DNA of 64,000 nt from Glacieibacterium sp038210595 (GTDB lineage Bacteria; Pseudomonadota; Alphaproteobacteria; Sphingomonadales; Sphingomonadaceae), in NCBI GenBank assembly GCA_038210595.1, contig JBBQWN010000008.1, positions 36,650-100,649 of the forward strand. Reading direction: 5' to 3'. Positions 19,313 through 28,069 of the stretch are shown one piece after another. The notes under the pieces were generated by a model, which was not told where the DNA came from, did not search any database, and worked only from the letters and a program-made list of their open reading frames with translations. Numbering within the stretch: the stretch's first letter is position 1; every line of letters starts with the position of its first letter. Position numbers and translations under genes: made by a program.

Positions 19313-19905
19313 CGCGTTACCCAGTCCGCGACTTCGGCGGCAGCGGCATTGGCGGCAGTATTGAGGGCCACCGCGACTTGGCCCGGGTCCTGGCCCGACA
19401 CCGCCACGCTCTGGTCGAAGCGCCTGAGGCCGATCGTCTTGCCTCCGTCGCCGGTGAGCAGCGCATCGTAGCGGAGGATGACCTTAAGTGCTGCCGGCTC
19501 GCGTGCGTCGAGGCCGAACTCGATAAGCTGACCGACCAGTTTGCGGGTCGCTCCAACGGCCGCAGTACGTGGTCCCAGCACGGCGACCCCGCGCGACGAT
19601 ATCGTGTCGGCGAGCACGCGGGCAAACTGCTTGTTGGGCTGTTCGGCCCACGTTGCGCCGGTCAGATAGGCGATCTCTGTGTCTCTGGTCGTCACCGGCA
19701 GGCGCAGCGTCTGCAGCGGGCCCGGCACCGTCGGCACGACAACGCTGAATGTACGATCCTTGTCGATGGTACGGCTGCGGTCGAGCGGCGGTGCTGAGGC
19801 CCGCAACATCAGCAGCGCGGTCGGGGGCTTGTCGTTACCGCCGATTTGCACCAGCGGACCGCAGCTGGCGACGAGCAATCCGGCGAGCGCAGCCAACCGC
19901 TTCAT
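19309..19905 (-). CDS. MCE-operon lipoprotein (ABC-type transport auxiliary lipoprotein)
   Basis: This is a 198-residue protein with a lipoprotein signal: a hydrophobic stretch ending in LLVASC. The body contains the features of the auxiliary lipoprotein family found at the end of Mla/Pqi-type operons (DUF330/PqiC-like), including an N-terminal YLTGATWAEQP-type segment and helix-rich ends. It probably sits in the outer membrane and assists the MlaD-like substrate-binding protein in phospholipid or hydrophobic-compound transfer. The ATG at 19905 overlaps the mlaD stop (TGATG); a GTG one codon earlier is equally possible. The last gene of the operon, it converges on pepN with a four-base overlap. 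Confidence 0.8.
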   Translation of the reverse strand: MKRLAALAGLLVASCGPLVQIGGNDKPPTALLMLRASAPPLDRSRTIDKDRTFSVVVPTVPGPLQTLRLPVTTRDTEIAYLTGATWAEQPNKQFARVLADTISSRGVAVLGPRTAAVGATRKLVGQLIEFGLDAREPAALKVILRYDALLTGDGGKTIGLRRFDQSVAVSGQDPGQVAVALNTAANAAAAEVADWVTR

Positions 19906-20864
19906 CACTTTTTGCCCTTCTTGACCGCAGGATATTCCGGCAAGCGGCGGCCGCCGAGCAGTGCGCCGGCCGGATCCTGATCGAGTTTCTGTGACACTGC
20001 ACCGAGCGAACTGGTGACCTCACGCAGGTCCTGGATCAGCTGCCCAATCTCGGGCACCGTCGTCGTCGACAACGCATCGACCCCCGGCTTGGCTGCGGCG
20101 ATCAGTCCGTCAACCTTCACCAGCGTGCCGTCGGCCCGCTTCACCGTCTTGTCGAGGTCGGCGATAAGCTTGGGCAGGTCGCCGGTCATCAGGCCGTCGG
20201 CATGAGCAAGTGTGACCTTTAATTGGTCCGCTGCCCCCCCTGCCTTACGCAGTGTCTGTTTGACCTCGACCAGGGTCTCGGCGATCTCCGGGCCGCGGTC
20301 GGCAAGCGCCTTCGACAGCCGGTCGACGTTGGCAAGGATATTACCGATCGACTCGCGGTTCTTGGGGTTCAGCGTCTTATTGAGACTGGCAGCGAGCGCC
20401 GAGATATTGTTGAGCAGCTCCGGCGCGCTGGCGAGCAACTGCCCGAGCGCACCGCGGCGAGACGGGATCACCGGCCTGCCCCATTTACCGTTTTCGATGA
20501 TCGGCGGTTGCCCGCCCATAGTACCGGTGACGGAAATCTGGTTGACACCGGTAAAGCCAACGCCCTCCAGGCCGGCGGTTGTGCCCTTCAAGATTGGCGT
20601 ATCGGGATCGATGGCAATCCGGACGCGGACAAGCTGCGGAGATTCCGGCACCAAGGCGATCTTCTGCACCTGACCGACCGGCACGCCGTTGAACACCACC
20701 GCGCTGCCGACCGCGAGGCCGGAGATCGAGGTGTTGAAGACTACGTCGTATTCCTTCTTCGTCTCTCCCGAAAAGCGCGCCAGCCATAGCACGGCGGCAA
20801 ACAGGAGGACGGTGAAGGCCAGCACGACCGAACCGACGAGAACGTAAGAGCTGCGCGTTTCCAT
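19905..20864 (-). CDS. mlaD: MlaD-family MCE substrate-binding protein
   Basis: This 319-residue protein has an N-terminal membrane anchor (about 8-30, starting METRSSYVLVG) and one MCE domain at about 38-120 (FNTSISGLAVGSAVVFNGVPVGQV). A long helical C-terminal region rich in Leu/Asp/Lys heptads follows. MCE proteins form hexamers that pass lipids between the inner-membrane permease and periplasmic partners. The gene starts two bases after the ATPase stop, inside the mlaE-mlaF-mlaD-lipoprotein operon. The long C-terminal helix is typical of the alphaproteobacterial type, longer than E. coli MlaD. The start at 20864 was preferred over an upstream in-frame one overlapping mlaF. Confidence 0.88.
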   Translation of the reverse strand: METRSSYVLVGSVVLAFTVLLFAAVLWLARFSGETKKEYDVVFNTSISGLAVGSAVVFNGVPVGQVQKIALVPESPQLVRVRIAIDPDTPILKGTTAGLEGVGFTGVNQISVTGTMGGQPPIIENGKWGRPVIPSRRGALGQLLASAPELLNNISALAASLNKTLNPKNRESIGNILANVDRLSKALADRGPEIAETLVEVKQTLRKAGGAADQLKVTLAHADGLMTGDLPKLIADLDKTVKRADGTLVKVDGLIAAAKPGVDALSTTTVPEIGQLIQDLREVTSSLGAVSQKLDQDPAGALLGGRRLPEYPAVKKGKK

Positions 20865-20866
20865 GC

Positions 20867-21715
20867 TCAGACGGACTCCTTGACGGGGGTCACGCCGGCT
20901 GTCGCGGCCCGCCCCCGTGGCCCGCGAAAATATTCCTGCACCCAAGGGTGATCGAAATCCATCAATTCTGCAATCGTACCTACCTTGAGCACATGCCCGT
21001 CGGCCAGCACCGCGACCCGGTCACAGATCGCATGCAGCGTATCGAGATCGTGAGTGATCAGGAAAACCGTCAGCCCCAGTGTGTCGCGCAGGTTCTTGAT
21101 CAACTCGTCAAAGGCAGCGGCCGAAATCGGGTCCAGTCCAGCCGTCGGCTCGTCGAGGAACAGGATGCGGGGGTCAAGCACCAGTGCCCGGGCGAGGCCG
21201 GCGCGTTTGCGCATGCCGCCCGACAACTCGCTGGGATATTTCGGCCCCGCGATCGCGGGCAAGCCGACCATAGCGATTTTGTAGCCGGCAATCTCGGCCA
21301 GGAACGAGGGCTCAAACTTGAAAAATTCGCGCAGAGGTACTTCGACGTTCTCGGTAACCGTCAACGCGCCGAACAACGCGCCGTCCTGAAACAGGACGCC
21401 CCAGTGACGCCGCAAATCCTTCGACTGCTCCGCATCGAGTTGGTCCATGCGCTTGCCGAACACCTCGATCTCGCCGGCGAGCGGAGTTTGTAGGCCGATG
21501 ATCGAGCGCATCAGGACTGATTTTCCGGTCCCCGAACCGCCAACGATGCCGATGATCTCGCCCCGCCGCACCTCGAGATCGAGGTCGTGGTGGATGATCT
21601 GGTCACCGAACTTGTTCTCGAGGCCATGGACCTTGATGACGATCTCGCGCTCCGCATGAGCCGCGTCCTGCGCGGCCTCACGGTCGGACCGTTCGAGCGC
21701 GCGCGGCCGCCGCAT
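20867..21715 (-). CDS. mlaF: MlaF-like ABC transporter ATPase
   Basis: This is a 282-residue cytoplasmic ATP-binding subunit of an MCE-type lipid transporter. It has Walker A GGSGTGKS, an LSGGMRKRAGLARAL signature, Walker B ILFLDEPTAGLDP and the H-loop LITHD. The signature with MRKR instead of QQQR is the form seen in MlaF proteins. The start overlaps the permease stop by four bases (ATGA), which supports co-translation. Residues 1-25 before the ABC fold are an Arg/Glu-rich extension of unknown role. Confidence 0.92.
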   Translation of the reverse strand: MRRPRALERSDREAAQDAAHAEREIVIKVHGLENKFGDQIIHHDLDLEVRRGEIIGIVGGSGTGKSVLMRSIIGLQTPLAGEIEVFGKRMDQLDAEQSKDLRRHWGVLFQDGALFGALTVTENVEVPLREFFKFEPSFLAEIAGYKIAMVGLPAIAGPKYPSELSGGMRKRAGLARALVLDPRILFLDEPTAGLDPISAAAFDELIKNLRDTLGLTVFLITHDLDTLHAICDRVAVLADGHVLKVGTIAELMDFDHPWVQEYFRGPRGRAATAGVTPVKESV

Positions 21716-22809
21716 CAGACGAAACCCAGCGCAGTAAAGAACACGGCGAAAAAGGCATCGAGGACGATGACCAGGAAGATCGATTGAACCACCGCAGCGG
21801 TGGTCCGCTGACCGACACTTTCGGCATTGCCGGTGACCTGCATACCCTGAAAACAGCCAGTAACTGCAATAATGACCCCAAAGATCGGCGCCTTGAACAG
21901 CCCGATCCAGAAGTCGGAGAACAGGATCACCTCCTGTAGCCGGGTAACAAAGGTAACCGGCGGCATGTCCAGCGAAGCCCAGCAGAAAAGGCCACCGCCG
22001 AGGATGGCCATCATCGACCCATAAAAGCCGAGCAGGATCATCATCAAGCCCGTCGCAATAACTCGCGGTAGCACCAGCACCTCGAACGAGCTGAGCCCGA
22101 TCGTGTGCATAGCATCGATTTCTTCGTTGAGCTTCATCGAGCCGATCTGCGCCGCGAACGCGGAGCTCGACCGGCCGGCAACCATGATAGCGGTGAGCAA
22201 AATACCAAGCTCACGCACCGTCGAACGGCCGATCAGGTTGACCACGAAGACTTCCGCCCCAAACTGACGGAGCTGCACCGCGCCCTGCTGCGCCAGCACA
22301 ATGCCGACGAGAAAGCTGAGCAGCCCGACGATGCCGAGCGCATGGACGCCAACCACATCCATCTGGTGGACGACCGAATTTAGCCTGAGCGAGCGTCGCT
22401 CGAAAATTGTCTGGAACAGCACGACCATCGTCTTGCCGAGGAAGGCGAGGAAGTTGCCCAGCACATGGAGCTGGCTGACGACGGCGTGACCTGTCATTTC
22501 CAGGCGGTGAACGAAAACGCTGCCTCTGAAAGGGTGGCGTTCAACCGGTTGATCAGACTTGCCAACACTATCGATCAGTCGGCTCGCCTCGCTGGACGCA
22601 CCAGTGACCTTGGCACCGCCATCCCTTATCAAGCGGTGGATCAGCCACGCGCCGACCGTGTCAATCCGCTCGACGCCGCTCATATCAATGGTCTTGACGC
22701 TGCCGTTCAGGGCCCGCAGTTGCGGCTCGAGTTCGCCGATATGTGCGACCGTCCAGCGCCCGCCAAGCGCAAGCGTGCCGCCGCTATCGGTGAATGTTGC
22801 CCCCGTCAC
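21715..22809 (-). CDS. mlaE: MlaE-like permease with N-terminal STAS domain
   Basis: The product is about 364 residues. The first 95 form a STAS-like domain (GGTLALGGRWTV, then ERIDTVGAWLIHRL), and the rest is the MlaE permease with five or six membrane helices (conserved VAGRSSSAFAAQIGSMKLNEE-type cytoplasmic segment). In other bacteria the STAS partner MlaB is separate; the fused form is usual in alphaproteobacteria. The GTG at 22809 is chosen because the STAS fold starts there; a TTG at 22851 would add 14 residues and brings the gene to 16 bases after the LuxR stop. Neither has a strong ribosome site. Confidence 0.87.
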   Translation of the reverse strand: MTGATFTDSGGTLALGGRWTVAHIGELEPQLRALNGSVKTIDMSGVERIDTVGAWLIHRLIRDGGAKVTGASSEASRLIDSVGKSDQPVERHPFRGSVFVHRLEMTGHAVVSQLHVLGNFLAFLGKTMVVLFQTIFERRSLRLNSVVHQMDVVGVHALGIVGLLSFLVGIVLAQQGAVQLRQFGAEVFVVNLIGRSTVRELGILLTAIMVAGRSSSAFAAQIGSMKLNEEIDAMHTIGLSSFEVLVLPRVIATGLMMILLGFYGSMMAILGGGLFCWASLDMPPVTFVTRLQEVILFSDFWIGLFKAPIFGVIIAVTGCFQGMQVTGNAESVGQRTTAAVVQSIFLVIVLDAFFAVFFTALGFV

Positions 22810-22867
22810 GCCGCAGTCGTGCCGCAAGCACGACGACTCGGCAAGCCGCAAACGTCAACGTGCTCCA

Positions 22868-23608
22868 TCAGTTGAGGATGTCGTGGAACGACAACTGCCC
22901 GTCGTAGAGTGCGCGCACGACCAGCTCGGTCCGGCTGGACACGTTATAGCGCCGCTTCGCGTTCTCGAGATATTTGTGGACCGTAGCGGGCGACAATCCC
23001 AGCAATTGTCCTGTTACCCAGTTCGATTTGCCCTTGGCGGCAAGCACGACGCAGTCGAGCTGGCGCTGAGTCAGCTTCGGCACGCCCTCGTCTTCGGCGC
23101 GATTGACCACCAGCCGACGCGCCGCCTCGAATGCGAAGCAAGCCAGATACTGGACGGCAGGAAGCGACTTGGCCGGTAGCTCGCGACCGTGCGACGTCAC
23201 GAAACTGCACAGCCCCGACGCCTCACCGGGCACATGGATGGGAATAGTGTAGCCGTGCGCCAACCCCTGCTTGCCGGCTCTTTCCATATAGGCGCGGTGC
23301 TGCCGGGTCATGGTGATAAGCTGCGGCAGATCGCTCCACGCGAACGGAGCTACCGAGCGCTCACAGGCCGCAAGCACGGGATCGTGAACATAGTAATCTT
23401 CGCTGGCGAGAAGCTCCTGCCACTCGATGGGAAAATCCGACAACTGTACGGGGGAGGCGGACAACCGCGCCGAAACGCGCTGAATCATGCCGAAATGGTC
23501 GAAATCGAAGCGCCGCGTCGCGTCCGAAAGGACCGCGGTAATCGCGGGCAGGTCGACGGCATCGCGCACGGTGCGCACGAATTGCTGAAGGTCACCGAAC
23601 TGCGTCAA
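22868..23608 (-). CDS. LuxR-family regulator with autoinducer-binding domain
   Basis: This 246-residue protein starts with TTG. Residues about 15-165 form a LuxR-type ligand-binding domain; the block FPIEWQELLASEDYYVHDPV followed by a Trp in PFAWSDLP matches the conserved Trp/Tyr/Asp-Pro/Trp pattern that contacts acyl-homoserine lactones. Residues about 183-246 are the LuxR/GerE helix-turn-helix (LTQRQLDCVVLAAKGKS, then SPATVHKYLENAKRRYNV). No luxI is in the window, so it is a LuxR solo here. It is on the same strand as the mla operon, which begins 16-58 bases downstream, suggesting co-transcription. It is divergent from msrA. Confidence 0.87.
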   Translation of the reverse strand: MTQFGDLQQFVRTVRDAVDLPAITAVLSDATRRFDFDHFGMIQRVSARLSASPVQLSDFPIEWQELLASEDYYVHDPVLAACERSVAPFAWSDLPQLITMTRQHRAYMERAGKQGLAHGYTIPIHVPGEASGLCSFVTSHGRELPAKSLPAVQYLACFAFEAARRLVVNRAEDEGVPKLTQRQLDCVVLAAKGKSNWVTGQLLGLSPATVHKYLENAKRRYNVSSRTELVVRALYDGQLSFHDILN

Positions 23609-23721
23609 TTACCTGCCCCTGCGGGTTTGCCTGCCCGCCATTGTGCAACCAGCCAAGCCCGGTCTTCCCAGCCGATCACGAGCGACTACATACGTTAAAA
23701 GGACAAGAGGAGCGAGATAGT

Positions 23722-24261
23722 ATGGCTATGGAAACGGCAACTTTGGCGGGCGGCTGCTTCTGGTGCACCGAGGCGGTGTTCGCTGAGCTAAAGGGCGTCG
23801 AGACGGTCGAGTCCGGCTATATCGGCGGACGGATGGTCGACCCCGACTATAAATCGATATGCAGCGGGACGACTGGTCACGCAGAGGCGATCCGGATCCG
23901 CTTCGATCCCGCAGTTATCGACTACGCCGACCTGCTGGACATCTTCTTCCACACTCATGATCCGACGACGCTCAACCGCCAAGGCGCCGATACCGGCACC
24001 CAGTATCGTTCGGCAATCTTTCCGCATAACCGCGAGCAGGAAGCCGAGGCCAAAGCGGCGATTGCTCGCAATCAGGCGGATTGGGACGCGCCGATCGTCA
24101 CGACGATCGAGCCCGAAGCGCCGTGGTACAAGGCAGAGGCGTATCATCAGGATTATTACAAGAACAACGGCAGTTCGAACGGCTATTGTGCGGTGGTGGT
24201 CGGGCCCAAGCTGGCGAAGTTCCGCAAGGGGTATGCGGCGCGGCTTAAAACGGCGGCCTGA
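23722..24261 (+). CDS. msrA: Peptide methionine (S)-S-oxide reductase
   Basis: This 179-residue cytosolic enzyme reduces the S-epimer of methionine sulfoxide in proteins using thioredoxin. The catalytic motif GGCFWC lies at residues 10-15 with nucleophile Cys12. ESGYIGG, the GTTGHAEA segment and YHQDYYKNN are standard for MsrA. The ATG is preceded by AAGAGGAGCGAG, a good ribosome site, which fixes this start over an upstream in-frame ATG at 23641. It is monocistronic and divergent from the luxR-type gene. Much of the gene is less GC-rich than the catabolic part of the window. Confidence 0.95.
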   Translation: MAMETATLAGGCFWCTEAVFAELKGVETVESGYIGGRMVDPDYKSICSGTTGHAEAIRIRFDPAVIDYADLLDIFFHTHDPTTLNRQGADTGTQYRSAIFPHNREQEAEAKAAIARNQADWDAPIVTTIEPEAPWYKAEAYHQDYYKNNGSSNGYCAVVVGPKLAKFRKGYAARLKTAA

Positions 24262-24385
24262 TCCCAGATTGTTGCGCCAGCGCTACAGTTGGCGACAAAC
24301 CTGCCGCAGGCGGGCGCGTTGCGATTGCCACGGCCCGTTTCGGCCCCGATGATTCGCTCCGTTGACCGAAAACGGGAGAGACGGC

Positions 24386-27328
24386 GTGACATATCGGGCC
24401 TGGCTGAGGACGTCGGTGCTGGTACCGGCGATGTTGTCGGCGCTGCCGGTGGCGGCGCAGGCGGTGCAGTCCGGTCCCGACGCGGCTGTCGCGCCCGGCA
24501 CCGCGACGGCGGCGGCCGCCAGCGACGATAGCGACACGATCATCGTCACCGGCTCGCGCATCCGCCGTGATCCGCTGAACCAGGATTCGCCGGTCCTCGT
24601 GCTTGACCAGGCGGCGCTGCAGCAGACTGGCCTGTCGGCGGTCGCGGACATCCTGCAGCGGCTGCCCAGCGCGGCCGGCGGCCTGAACACCAAGAACAAC
24701 AGCTCGGGCAATCTCGGCAACCCGCCCGACGGCGGGGGCGTCGGCGCCGGTTCGGCGGAAATCGACCTGCGCTACCTCAGTGCCAAGCGCACGCTCGTGC
24801 TCGTCGACGGCATCCGCTTCGTCAACGGCACCAGCGGCAGCGGCATTCCCGCCACCGTCGACCTGAACACCATCCCGGCCAACTCGATCCAGCGCATCGA
24901 AGTACTGCAGTCGGGCGCCTCGTCGCTGTACGGCTCGGACGCCATCGCCGGCGTCGTCAACATCATCACCAAGACCGAACAGGAAGGCCTGCAGGCGTCG
25001 GCGCAATACGGCAGCTACCGGCAGGGCGACGGCCACACGCAGGACTATAACATCAGCTACGGCGTCAAGGGCCCGACGACGAGCGTCGTCTTCGGTGGAA
25101 GTTATGTGAAGCAGAATGCGGTCCGGTCGCGGGATCGCGACATCTCGCAGTTCCCCAACCCGGGCCAGACGACCTGCAATATCGGCAACAGCGGCTGCAG
25201 TAGCGCGGCCGCCAACGGTCGCTTCGACACTCGCGTCGGTCCGCTGCCCATCCCCGGCACGCCGCGTGGCAACTTCACGATCGACGGCCCTGACACGACG
25301 CCGACGTTCGGCGAGCTGCGCACGTTCACCAACGCCGACAGGTTCAACTTCGCACCGTTCAACTACATCCTGACGCCGTCCGAGCGTTACGGCGCGTGGA
25401 TCAGCGCCAAGCAGGAACTTGGCTCGAGCGTCAATCTCCGAGTCAAGGCGCAGTACAACCGCCGCAATTCGCAGAACCAGGCGGCCTTCGAGCCGTTGTT
25501 CATCGGGCCCGATGCCGGCAACGGTGCCGGCAGCCTCTTCGACACGCTTTCGATCGACGCGACCAACCCCTACAACCCGTTCGGCGTGACGCTCCAGTCC
25601 GGCTCCAACCCCGACGGCAGCGCCAACGGGCAGGTCCAGAACTACTCGTTCATCGCCCGCCGCCTGATCGAGGCCGGGCAGCGCACGTTCAACCAGCGCG
25701 TCGACACGCTGTCGGCGACCGCGACGCTGGACGGCAGCTTCACCGTCGGCGGGCACAAATGGTATTGGGACGCGAACGCCGCCATCGGCTTCAACGATGC
25801 CAAGCAGAGCTTCACCGGCAACGTCCGCGCCGATCGCGTCGCGCAGGCGGTGGGCCCGCTGGCGCTTTGCACCGGCGACTGCGTCCCGCTCAACCTGTTC
25901 GGCGGCAACGGCTCGATCACCGCCGACCAGCTCGCGTTCATCTCGTTCACGGAGCGTGACCGCAGCAGCCAGCACCTCGCTGACTTCACGGCGAACCTGA
26001 GCGGCGACCTGTTCGACCTGCCGGCTGGCCCGGTCGGTTTCGCCGTCGGCTACGAGCACAGGATCCAGAGTGCCAGCTTCGATCCGGATCCGATCATCGC
26101 CGCCGGCCTTGGTGCCGACATTCCATCGCAGCCGGCGCGGGGCCGCTACAACTCCGACGAGCTCTATGGCGAAATTCGCGTACCGCTGCTCAAGGAGACG
26201 CCGTTTTTCTACTCGCTGGAGGCGACGGGCTCGGTCCGTCACTCCGACTATTCGATCAGCGGGGCCAGCACGACCTACAGCGGCACGGGCCTGTGGAAGC
26301 CGGTCCGCGACCTGCTGTTGCGCGCCAATTATGCCACCGGCTTCCGCGCCCCGAGCTTAGGTGAGCTGTTCGGCGGTCGGTCGCGCTTCGATCAGCCGGG
26401 CAACGATCCCTGCACTAATGATCCCGATGCGACGACACCGACGCCCTATCAGCTGAGCGCCGCTGTGCGCGCCAACTGCACCGCTAATGGCGTGCCGGCC
26501 GATGGCAGCTATTCGGAGCCGCAGGGGGGTCAGCTTCCGGTAATCACCCAAGGCAACCGCAATCTGAAGCCGGAAAAATCGCGCAGTTTGCTGTTCGGCG
26601 GCGTCTATTCGCCAGACTGGGCGCGTAATTCCGGGTTCGCCAGCAATTTTAGCATTGAGGCGAACTACTATGACATCCGGGTCAGGAATGCGATCGGCGC
26701 AGTCGATACCAACCTTATCCTGAACAACTGCGCAGTGCTCGGCGATCCGGCCAGCTGCGCGCAGATCACCCGGACCCGGACCGGCTTCATCAACCAGATC
26801 GACGGCACGCTGCAGAACCTCGACAGCATTCGCACCCAGGGCGTCGACCTGACGCTGAACTACCGGACGCCGACGACGTCGTTCGGTGCGTTCGGTTTCA
26901 ACCTCAACACGACCTGGCTGACCAAGTACGTGCTTTCGACCTCGAACGGCTTTGTCGTCATCAACCGCAAGGGCACCGAGCGCGGCAGCCCGGACCAAGC
27001 GTATCCCAAGTTTAAGGGCAACGGCACGATCGACTGGTCGCTTGGCGATTTCGCCGCCTCCGCCACCGGCCGCTATGTCGACAGCGTAACCGAGATCAAC
27101 CCGAACACCGGGGGGCCGAACAAGCTGAACAGCCGCTTCTACCTGGACGCGCAGATCATCTATACGCCGTCGTTCCTGGACCGCCGCCTCGCCTTCAGCG
27201 TCGGCGTGAATAACATCACCAACCAGGATCCGCCGGCGTGCTTCAGCTGTGGCGGTAACAACTACGACCCGTCGACCTACGACGTGCCGGGTCAGTTCGG
27301 TTATCTGCGGATCAGCTACAAGATGTAA
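24386..27328 (+). CDS. TonB-dependent outer-membrane receptor
   Basis: This is a 980-residue receptor. The GTG at 24386 is chosen because GGGAGAG lies just upstream and it gives a clean signal peptide ending in AAQA near residue 26; a TTG at 24362 is the alternative. A TonB-box-like TIIVTGSRI at about 50-58 is followed by a plug domain (ILQRLPSAAGG, VEVLQSGASSLYGSDAIAGV type) and a beta-barrel that ends in a strand with a terminal Met (FGYLRISYKM). The substrate is unknown; in Sphingomonadales such receptors commonly take up oligosaccharides, siderophores or aromatic-polymer fragments. The next genes (nitroreductase, acyl-CoA dehydrogenase) give no clear clue. Confidence 0.9.
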   Translation: MTYRAWLRTSVLVPAMLSALPVAAQAVQSGPDAAVAPGTATAAAASDDSDTIIVTGSRIRRDPLNQDSPVLVLDQAALQQTGLSAVADILQRLPSAAGGLNTKNNSSGNLGNPPDGGGVGAGSAEIDLRYLSAKRTLVLVDGIRFVNGTSGSGIPATVDLNTIPANSIQRIEVLQSGASSLYGSDAIAGVVNIITKTEQEGLQASAQYGSYRQGDGHTQDYNISYGVKGPTTSVVFGGSYVKQNAVRSRDRDISQFPNPGQTTCNIGNSGCSSAAANGRFDTRVGPLPIPGTPRGNFTIDGPDTTPTFGELRTFTNADRFNFAPFNYILTPSERYGAWISAKQELGSSVNLRVKAQYNRRNSQNQAAFEPLFIGPDAGNGAGSLFDTLSIDATNPYNPFGVTLQSGSNPDGSANGQVQNYSFIARRLIEAGQRTFNQRVDTLSATATLDGSFTVGGHKWYWDANAAIGFNDAKQSFTGNVRADRVAQAVGPLALCTGDCVPLNLFGGNGSITADQLAFISFTERDRSSQHLADFTANLSGDLFDLPAGPVGFAVGYEHRIQSASFDPDPIIAAGLGADIPSQPARGRYNSDELYGEIRVPLLKETPFFYSLEATGSVRHSDYSISGASTTYSGTGLWKPVRDLLLRANYATGFRAPSLGELFGGRSRFDQPGNDPCTNDPDATTPTPYQLSAAVRANCTANGVPADGSYSEPQGGQLPVITQGNRNLKPEKSRSLLFGGVYSPDWARNSGFASNFSIEANYYDIRVRNAIGAVDTNLILNNCAVLGDPASCAQITRTRTGFINQIDGTLQNLDSIRTQGVDLTLNYRTPTTSFGAFGFNLNTTWLTKYVLSTSNGFVVINRKGTERGSPDQAYPKFKGNGTIDWSLGDFAASATGRYVDSVTEINPNTGGPNKLNSRFYLDAQIIYTPSFLDRRLAFSVGVNNITNQDPPACFSCGGNNYDPSTYDVPGQFGYLRISYKM

Positions 27329-27391
27329 GCGGGTTGCGTTTCTGGGGGGCGGCGGCGCAAGAAGGTGGCGCCGTCCCGCCGGAGAGCCCGT

Positions 27392-28069
27392 TTGCAACCG
27401 CACGCCGCCGTACCCTTCGCCGATTTCATCGAGCATCCGCCCGGCGAGATGCAGGCCCGCGCCACCGCGTTCCGCGACGACATCGCCCGCCGCCACAGCT
27501 GCCGCGACTTCGCGACCCGTGCTGTGCCGCAGGCGGTGATTGCCGCCTGCCTCGCCGCCGCCGGCACGGCGCCCAGCGGTGCCAACCATCAGCCGTGGTT
27601 CTTCGCCGCTATCGGTTCGAACCCGCTGAAGGCGCGCATCCGCGCTGCGGTCGAGGCCGAGGAACGCGCCTTCTATGACGGCGGCAAGGCCCCGGCCGAA
27701 TGGCGTGATGCACTCGCGCCGCTCGGCACCGACGCCGACAAGGCCTATCTCGAAGATGCTGCCTGGCTGATCGCGATCTTTGCGCAACGGCGGGGCGGGG
27801 TGCATGCGGGTGATTCGAGGAAGAATTACTATATCAATGAGTCGGTTGGGATTGCGACTGGACTGTTGATCGCGGCGCTGCATACGGCGGGGCTGGCGAC
27901 GTTGACGCATACGCCGAACCCTATGAATTTCCTGAATGAAATCTGCGGGCGGCCGGCGGATGAGAAGCCGTATCTGCTGCTCGTCGCGGGCTATCCGGCG
28001 GCGACAGCGACAATCCCCGAGCATGCGCTGGTCAAGAAGCCGCTCGCCGACATCGCGGTGTTCCTGTGA
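27392..28069 (+). CDS. Nitroreductase-family flavoenzyme
   Basis: This is a 225-residue FMN-dependent oxidoreductase. RHSCRDFATR (about 30-39) and APSGANHQPW (about 60-69) are the FMN-phosphate and flavin-contact motifs of the nitroreductase/BluB/iodotyrosine deiodinase group, and the C-terminal PYLLLVAGYPA closes the fold. The spacing resembles the iodotyrosine-deiodinase-like branch, but the substrate cannot be assigned. A TTG at 27392 preceded by GGAGAG is the best start; a GTG at 27365 would add nine residues. The stop overlaps the start of the acyl-CoA dehydrogenase (GTGA), so the pair is probably an operon. Confidence 0.82.
   Translation: MQPHAAVPFADFIEHPPGEMQARATAFRDDIARRHSCRDFATRAVPQAVIAACLAAAGTAPSGANHQPWFFAAIGSNPLKARIRAAVEAEERAFYDGGKAPAEWRDALAPLGTDADKAYLEDAAWLIAIFAQRRGGVHAGDSRKNYYINESVGIATGLLIAALHTAGLATLTHTPNPMNFLNEICGRPADEKPYLLLVAGYPAATATIPEHALVKKPLADIAVFL

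Noticed and set aside
22868..23608. Complete quorum-sensing pair
   Set aside because: No luxI-type synthase is in the window, so only a solo regulator can be supported.
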